Source of the DNA: an uncultured Desulfomonile sp.
Lineage (GTDB): Bacteria > Desulfobacterota > Desulfomonilia > Desulfomonilales > Desulfomonilaceae
DNA length: 11,055 bases
Reading direction: 5' to 3'
Assembly: GCA_937915285.1 (NCBI GenBank)
Contig: CALDNG010000116.1
Coordinates: 1-11,055 of the forward strand
Shown here in pieces: positions 6,851 to 11,055 of this stretch. Each line of letters opens with the position of its first letter. Within the stretch, counting starts at the first letter, position 1. The translations under genes were made by a program, and so were the position numbers. The notes below the pieces were generated by a model, which did not search any database, was not told where the DNA came from, and saw nothing but the letters and a program-made list of their open reading frames with translations.

Positions 6851-7123
6851 CTACTGGGCAGCAACCTTTTGAGTGATAGCTTGACAGGGGCTCATCAAGC
6901 GGATGCTCGAACGGATGGGAGCGAATGAACAGCTCCCATAAACATCGTCATCGGACGATAGACCCTGCAATGTCTGAAGAGTGGCCGCACTAAGAGCGGA
7001 GTACAATCTCAAACCATCCAAATGACCGTCTAAGGAAAAGGGTTCTCTGGCCATTTTTCCGCTGAGCCGGAAAAATGGTAAATGTACTGTGCAGGGAATT
7101 GGAATTAATAAAGTAAGAATCAT
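6851..7123 (-). pseudogene. Probable LamG-like (concanavalin fold) gene fragment
   Basis: The minus strand keeps an open frame of about 90 codons. Its middle, SLDGHLDGLRLYSALSAATL, resembles the closing signature of LamG/Laminin_G_3 domains, typically G-x-(I/L)-D-(D/E)-(V/L)-R-(I/L)-Y-x-R-A-L-S-x-x-E-I. One residue of the usual YxRALS spacing is missing and the acidic residue near its end is Ala. The earlier beta strands of a LamG domain would have to lie upstream, where the divergent membrane-protein gene now begins, and there is no ribosome site or signal peptide. I read this as a truncated remnant of a secreted protein gene; a short novel gene or a chance match are alternatives. An 11-bp hairpin lies inside it. 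Confidence 0.35.
7051..7078. repeat. 11-bp perfect hairpin upstream of the membrane-protein pair
   Basis: CCATTTTTCCG (7051-7061) pairs exactly with CGGAAAAATGG (7068-7078) around the six-base loop CTGAGC, and a G-T pair can extend it at 7050/7079. It lies about 70 bases before the ATG at 7151. The position would allow an operator, a leader hairpin or a terminator that insulates the downstream operon, although no T tract follows the stem on either strand. The pairing is long enough to be unlikely by chance in this stretch. Confidence 0.6.
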
Positions 7124-7150
7124 CGCAGGGGATCGGCTGCCAAAATTGTT

Positions 7151-8809
7151 ATGAATAAACCAAACACGGAAATAAATGGCCGAAAACTTGATCTATCATT
7201 TTTATGCAGTGTGATCGCAGTCGGAGCCATCTCTTTTTATACTTATCATTTCATATTGGGTCAGTTTTTCACGGGCACGGACACTTTGACGCTGATAGAA
7301 ACGAGTCAGATTCGATCAGCTAGTGACTTGCTATCGTTTTTTACAGAACCTTTGATGTCCGGTTCCAAGTTCCTGGAGATAGGCAAGTTTTTTCGGCCAA
7401 TTGCTAACATCTCCTATTCTCTTGATATCCTTGTGTGGGGACTGAATCCGTTTGGATTCCAGTTAACAAACCTTATGCTTAATACACTGGTGAGTTGCCT
7501 ACTGGTTCTGTTGGTGTTTGAGTTATCGGCGGGAAAACTACTTTACGCCTTTCTCAGTGGCCTCATCTTTTCTCTTCACCCAGTTTTGATAGAGAGTGTT
7601 CCTGCGATCGACCGCAGGCACGACATTTTGGTTGCTGCTTTTAGTCTGCTATCACTACTTTGCTTCCTGAAAGGATTCAAAAACGGGGCGCATAAAAAAT
7701 GGCTGTTTTTAGTTTCAGTGCTGTTTTACGGACTGTCATTGGGCTCTAAGGAAACAGCCGTCGTTCTACCTGTTATTTTGGCATGTTATGTGTATCTGAA
7801 TGCGTCGTCAAAGTCCAAACGTTCACGTATTATATCGGCTCTCAGACATACGGCTCTCTATTGGCTGACTACAACGGTGTATCTGATTTGGAGAAATGCG
7901 GTCTTGGAGGGAATGGGAGGATATGTTGTTGAAGACCAGATGGAGCGAGAAGCACTGTCCACGTACATTTTTAACATCATTTACAATTATTGTATGGATC
8001 TTATTTATCCAGTCGATCCACTAGGGATCATCGATAGCGCTTACGCAAATTTTTGGATACCGGTGGCATGCTTTCTGTTGATGGTCTATCTGATTCTATT
8101 TCTCAAGTACGATATTACCTTGCATGGTTACGACGATAGTCTACGTACGTCCCGCAATCTGAAATTTCTAAGCCTCTGGTCAATCTTTCCGTTAGGCATA
8201 TTTCTGGTCACTCTGACATTTTCTCATAGAAGCATGTACAATTCTGTCATTCCTTTCAGCGCTCTTGTAGCCTATCCTTTGGCTGAAACGCTGCGTAGTT
8301 TTGATGTTCTCAGAACAAAATATACCCTGCAGCCAACGCTATCTCTCTGGAGTGGTCATGTCTACGGGTTTGTGTCTATGATTTTGGGCGCATCGATGTT
8401 TTTTTACATAGTGATGTGTTCTCCCTTGGTCAGGTCATACGACCAGTGGGGCCAAAGCTCCGAGATCGGGCGTGTGATACTATCAAATCTGACCACCTTG
8501 GCCGAAGGCGCTGTTGATAACTGCAACATCAATTTGTACAATCTTCCGGACGGACTGCGGTCATTTGAAGGCAAGAACATCAAGGCCAAAGAGGTAACGT
8601 ACTTAAATGATTACAGCATAAAATCCTGGTTGAGATTGTGCGGTGTAAGCAAGAATGTAAATGTTGTCGTACACAGCAGGTCACGTCCATGGAATTTTTC
8701 CGGTGACTTGGGTGTTGTGATGACTAAACTCGGAAACAGGAACATATTTGTGGTGGTTCAATCCAAGAAGATGGTTAATCGTAACGGCTCGATGAAACTC
8801 ATTCCGTAA
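7151..8809 (+). CDS. Polytopic GT-C-type glycosyltransferase, TMTC/PMT-like
   Basis: A 552-residue inner-membrane protein with roughly ten hydrophobic segments (the first at 15-37, the last at about 404-422) and a soluble tail of about 125 residues, probably periplasmic. Several signatures match the TMTC/PMT-like GT-C superfamily: FFRPIANISYSLDILVWGLN (80-99) with FGFQLTNLMLNTL, then LHPVLIESVPAIDRRHDILV (142-161), SKETAVVLPVIL (199-210) and HRSMYNSVIPFSALVAYPLA (359-378). GT-C enzymes move sugars from polyprenyl-phosphate donors and use an acidic residue in the first outer loop; D44, in TGTDTLTLIE, is the candidate. The TPR repeats common in TMTC relatives are absent. The ATG at 7151 has only a weak ribosome site. 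It is followed after 73 bases by a second large membrane protein and probably shares its transcript. Sugar and acceptor cannot be read from sequence. Confidence 0.7.
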   Translation: MNKPNTEINGRKLDLSFLCSVIAVGAISFYTYHFILGQFFTGTDTLTLIETSQIRSASDLLSFFTEPLMSGSKFLEIGKFFRPIANISYSLDILVWGLNPFGFQLTNLMLNTLVSCLLVLLVFELSAGKLLYAFLSGLIFSLHPVLIESVPAIDRRHDILVAAFSLLSLLCFLKGFKNGAHKKWLFLVSVLFYGLSLGSKETAVVLPVILACYVYLNASSKSKRSRIISALRHTALYWLTTTVYLIWRNAVLEGMGGYVVEDQMEREALSTYIFNIIYNYCMDLIYPVDPLGIIDSAYANFWIPVACFLLMVYLILFLKYDITLHGYDDSLRTSRNLKFLSLWSIFPLGIFLVTLTFSHRSMYNSVIPFSALVAYPLAETLRSFDVLRTKYTLQPTLSLWSGHVYGFVSMILGASMFFYIVMCSPLVRSYDQWGQSSEIGRVILSNLTTLAEGAVDNCNINLYNLPDGLRSFEGKNIKAKEVTYLNDYSIKSWLRLCGVSKNVNVVVHSRSRPWNFSGDLGVVMTKLGNRNIFVVVQSKKMVNRNGSMKLIP

Positions 8810-8829
8810 TTTTCATGCAGTGACTTCCT

Positions 8830-8852
8830 CATTCAAAATCCTGCGTTGAATG
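8830..8852. repeat. 7-bp intercistronic hairpin
   Basis: CATTCAA (8830-8836) and TTGAATG (8846-8852) are exact reverse complements with a nine-base loop, in the 73-base gap between the two membrane-protein genes. The stem ends 16 bases before the strong ribosome site of the second gene, so in the mRNA it would lie just upstream of that site without covering it. It could set relative expression or transcript stability; chance is possible at this length. Confidence 0.35.
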
Positions 8853-8868
8853 TCATTGAGCATTTGAT

Positions 8869-8876
8869 GGAGGTGA
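8869..8876 (+). promoter_or_regulatory. Near-perfect Shine-Dalgarno that decides a TTG start
   Basis: GGAGGTGA matches eight consecutive bases of the anti-Shine-Dalgarno complement and sits six bases before TTG at 8883-8885. No ATG or GTG lies in frame within the next stretch that would preserve the first membrane helix, so this site selects TTG as the start codon. Confidence 0.8.
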
Positions 8877-8882
8877 TAGTAG

Positions 8883-10868
8883 TTGTACCGTAGTAAGCCC
8901 GCTTGTCTTCTCATCGTTTTTGCTATAGCGCTCAACATAATTAATTTATTACCGATCCTTGATAGTCCATATTTGGGTGATGATTCCTGGAGGGAATCCT
9001 GTTTACCTGGAATGATGGCCCTAACCGGCCTTGACATGCCTGGGATTTGTGTAGAATCAGTCAAGGATTATATTCGTGACGGAAGATGGTATCCGCTAGT
9101 TGTTTATTATTACGCAATATTCTATTACCTGACTCTCTATCAATATAAATTGGGGGTAGTTGTTTTTGTTCTCGCAAACATAATACTTATGGGTGTCTTG
9201 ATCAGAATGCTTACCGGCCGACTGGAATCGTTGGCTGTAACTCTTGTGCTTGCCCCGCTCTTTTTTCAGTTACGATTTTACCATGACCCTTTGCTTTCAT
9301 ACTACTACCTGATGCAAATAGGACTAATGCTGATTCAATTGTCAGTAATATTTTTCATTAAGTCACTCAGAGCGGTCAGCAGCCATTACCTCATGGCAAG
9401 CGGCGCCCTGTACTTTTGCGCCGTGCTGATTTACGAAGCCTTCTATCCCTTCTGCCTCATCTATGTATTACTCGCTTTTTTAGAATCACGAAAAAACAGT
9501 ATCCACAATGTCGTCAAGTCTTCTCTTCCATTCATTCTGATTGCGGTCTTCAATTTCGGAATATCCCTCGCGGTGCGTATACATTTTCGGACCAACTATG
9601 AAGGGGTTACATTGAACCCGGATCCATTTTTAGTCGCCGTTACCTTCCTGAAACAGATTTTTTCAGCTTTTCCCGTCAGCTATTTCTTTTTGTCGAGACT
9701 ATCTTCACAGGCAATGCCCTGGCTCACGGAGAATATCTCTTACAGCTTGATAATTTTAATTCTGTTATGGGCAATGTTGTGGTTGAGTTTGTGCAGCAAT
9801 TCAAAGCTTTCCGTTAAGGTCTTGGATGGCTTAAAACTAAAAGGGGCCATATTTACGGGAATTGCCCTGTTTCTGTTACCTGGTTTGGTAGTATCTTTAG
9901 CCAGTAAATATCAGGGAGAACTCAGGTGGGGACTCGGATACCTCCCAACGTACATCTCAGCCTTCGGTTTGCTGACCCTTGCGGTGGTGATTTTCTTAAG
10001 AGTAAAGCAAGACGTCCATTTAATTGGCGGCTTCTGGAAGAAGATGCTTTTAGTGACTTCCACGCTTGTTGGTATTGGGATGGTGGGAGTCAATTTCGTG
10101 GGTAACAGCATGGTAGTCCAAGGCTATAACATGGCTGAACACTATCAGCGCAGTCTGATGGAGAAAGCCTCAGCCCATGGTCTTTTCCTAAGCGTTCCAG
10201 AAGGATCGTTATTGGCGCTAGGCGCCCCGGTTAGAAGTTGGGACAATGCGGCTTTCTACAAGATGCATTCAGGGCTCACGCTTCAGGTTGTGAAACTGCC
10301 CGGTTTTGGAATGGATTGGCAACAAGGAGTGTTATCGTATGATCAGGCCTTTCGCGACTATTTGGTTGATGGCGCAGACTCAAAGCACTACTATTTTGAA
10401 AAGGGAAAAGTTCCCCCTGAGATTTTCGTCGGTTATTCAGGGAAGTTCAAAGGTCAGCAGGGTGTTGTAGTTGAGCGGAAAATGAAATTAAACGTTGACC
10501 GCTTGCTGCCACAGATTTTTTTTGTAAAATACGCTGCGGTCTCAAAAGACATTGGGTATGCGGCGCTCGGCCATCTGGTGTCCGTGCAAGTGTCGGATGA
10601 TAGAGTGGTTTCAGCAAAATGCGATACAATCAGGTTGTACGTTAGATTTGACCCAAACATGGCTCGTTACCAGGTAAAAGTTTCAGGAATGGCTTTTGAC
10701 AGAAAAAACCCGACGCAGCCTGAACAATTTTTTCTGGACAAACGCGAAATTGTAGATTTAGGTGGCGGCGATTCTTTCAGGCTACTGGAATTGACGCCTG
10801 GCTCATCAGGCAAGCTGATTGATGCGAACTCACTTAACGTCGTATTCGAAGGCCCCGAAACACCTTGA
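8883..10868 (+). CDS. Large polytopic membrane protein, probable GT-C glycosyltransferase
   Basis: A 661-residue protein with about eleven or twelve hydrophobic segments up to about residue 405 and a soluble C-terminal region (about 420-661) that looks strand-rich. After the first helix (8-25) the outer loop reads LGDDSWRES (31-39). The adjacent Asp-Asp (33-34) is where GT-C and GtrII-like transferases place their catalytic acidic residue. KDYIRDGRWYPL (61-72) resembles the Gly-Arg segment that follows in such proteins. No family match is secure. Translation begins at TTG, supported by GGAGGTGA six bases upstream and by a good first membrane helix; the next Met (residue 44) would remove that helix and the DD motif. 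It follows the TMTC-like gene by 73 bases on the same strand, so the two are likely an operon for glycan transfer at the outer face of the inner membrane. Confidence 0.62.
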   Translation: MYRSKPACLLIVFAIALNIINLLPILDSPYLGDDSWRESCLPGMMALTGLDMPGICVESVKDYIRDGRWYPLVVYYYAIFYYLTLYQYKLGVVVFVLANIILMGVLIRMLTGRLESLAVTLVLAPLFFQLRFYHDPLLSYYYLMQIGLMLIQLSVIFFIKSLRAVSSHYLMASGALYFCAVLIYEAFYPFCLIYVLLAFLESRKNSIHNVVKSSLPFILIAVFNFGISLAVRIHFRTNYEGVTLNPDPFLVAVTFLKQIFSAFPVSYFFLSRLSSQAMPWLTENISYSLIILILLWAMLWLSLCSNSKLSVKVLDGLKLKGAIFTGIALFLLPGLVVSLASKYQGELRWGLGYLPTYISAFGLLTLAVVIFLRVKQDVHLIGGFWKKMLLVTSTLVGIGMVGVNFVGNSMVVQGYNMAEHYQRSLMEKASAHGLFLSVPEGSLLALGAPVRSWDNAAFYKMHSGLTLQVVKLPGFGMDWQQGVLSYDQAFRDYLVDGADSKHYYFEKGKVPPEIFVGYSGKFKGQQGVVVERKMKLNVDRLLPQIFFVKYAAVSKDIGYAALGHLVSVQVSDDRVVSAKCDTIRLYVRFDPNMARYQVKVSGMAFDRKNPTQPEQFFLDKREIVDLGGGDSFRLLELTPGSSGKLIDANSLNVVFEGPETP

Positions 10869-10939
10869 CCTTTAACTTTCAGTTCGTTTCAATTTTCCTT
10901 GTATTGAAGGGGTTGACCAAATATGCTAGATATTGAGGT

Positions 10940-11055
10940 CTAAACTCTCCCATTGACAGTGCAACTTCTGGGAATTTCGCATTTAAACAAGTCATCCCCA
11001 GAGGGTTCAACAACAACTTTACGGTGTCCCAGACGGCCAACTGAATCGGAGTACA
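10940..11055 (-). CDS. Possible 3' end of a gene running off the window
   Basis: On the minus strand an open frame enters at the window edge and ends at a TAG (10940-10942) after about 38 codons. It reads YSDSVGRLGHRKVVVEPSGD, then DLFKCEIPRSCTVNGRV. The composition is protein-like, but the piece is too short to name a family. It would be convergent with the membrane-protein operon. No terminator is obvious in the roughly 70 bases between the two stops. Confidence 0.3.
   Translation of the reverse strand, partial: YSDSVGRLGHRKVVVEPSGDDLFKCEIPRSCTVNGRV

Noticed and set aside
9416..9601. Short frames inside the two large membrane-protein genes on both strands
   Set aside because: They are shadows of strongly supported coding sequence and have no independent start signals.
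10888..10908. TTCAAT / ATTGAA as a terminator for the GT-C operon
   Set aside because: The stem is only 6 bp, AT-rich and not followed by a T tract, so it is too weak to call.

Overview
The window looks like chromosome from an anaerobic or soil Gram-negative bacterium of deltaproteobacterial type (Desulfobacterota and relatives). This is an inference from the mix of families: a Mn-bicupin oxalate decarboxylase, an MscS-type channel, a SpoIIAA-like STAS protein, an AMIN-domain exported protein, a TIGR03067-type secreted protein and large GT-C-like membrane proteins. No single feature fixes the taxon. Coding density is low for a bacterium: four gaps exceed 300 bases, and several stretches look like decayed gene remnants.

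Layout, left to right. The window opens inside a tRNA-Asp(GTC) gene, of which only the 3' part is present (1-51). About 700 bases without a convincing gene follow. Next, on the plus strand, are an oxalate decarboxylase (796-2001), a clearly broken mscS-family channel (about 2207-2988) and an intact small STAS/SpoIIAA-like protein (3192-3554). A second gap of about 770 bases contains two perfect inverted repeats. Two minus-strand genes for exported proteins come next: a small TIGR03067-like protein (4327-4797) and an AMIN-domain protein (5188-6336). Between them is a stretch that looks like the decayed C-terminus of a beta-strand-rich protein. A third gap (6337-7150) holds a probable LamG-like gene fragment on the minus strand and a perfect 11-bp hairpin. 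The right third is a plus-strand pair of large polytopic membrane proteins (7151-8809 and 8883-10868). Both have the architecture of GT-C glycosyltransferases and are probably one transcription unit. The last ~190 bases may include the 3' end of a minus-strand gene that runs off the window.

Functionally the genes do not form one recognisable system. The decarboxylase would consume oxalate with release of formate and CO2. The channel would have been an osmotic safety valve but is inactivated. The two exported proteins act at the envelope, and the membrane pair probably transfers sugars from lipid-linked donors to an envelope or secreted acceptor. I found no CRISPR array, insertion sequence, integrase, toxin-antitoxin pair or recognisable defence cassette. 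The more notable observations are the multiply broken mscS, the altered active-site lid of the decarboxylase, the orphan GT-C pair with C-terminal soluble domains (the second started by TTG under a near-perfect Shine-Dalgarno), the AMIN protein that has no catalytic or secretin partner domain, and the set of gene remnants and hairpins in the long gaps.
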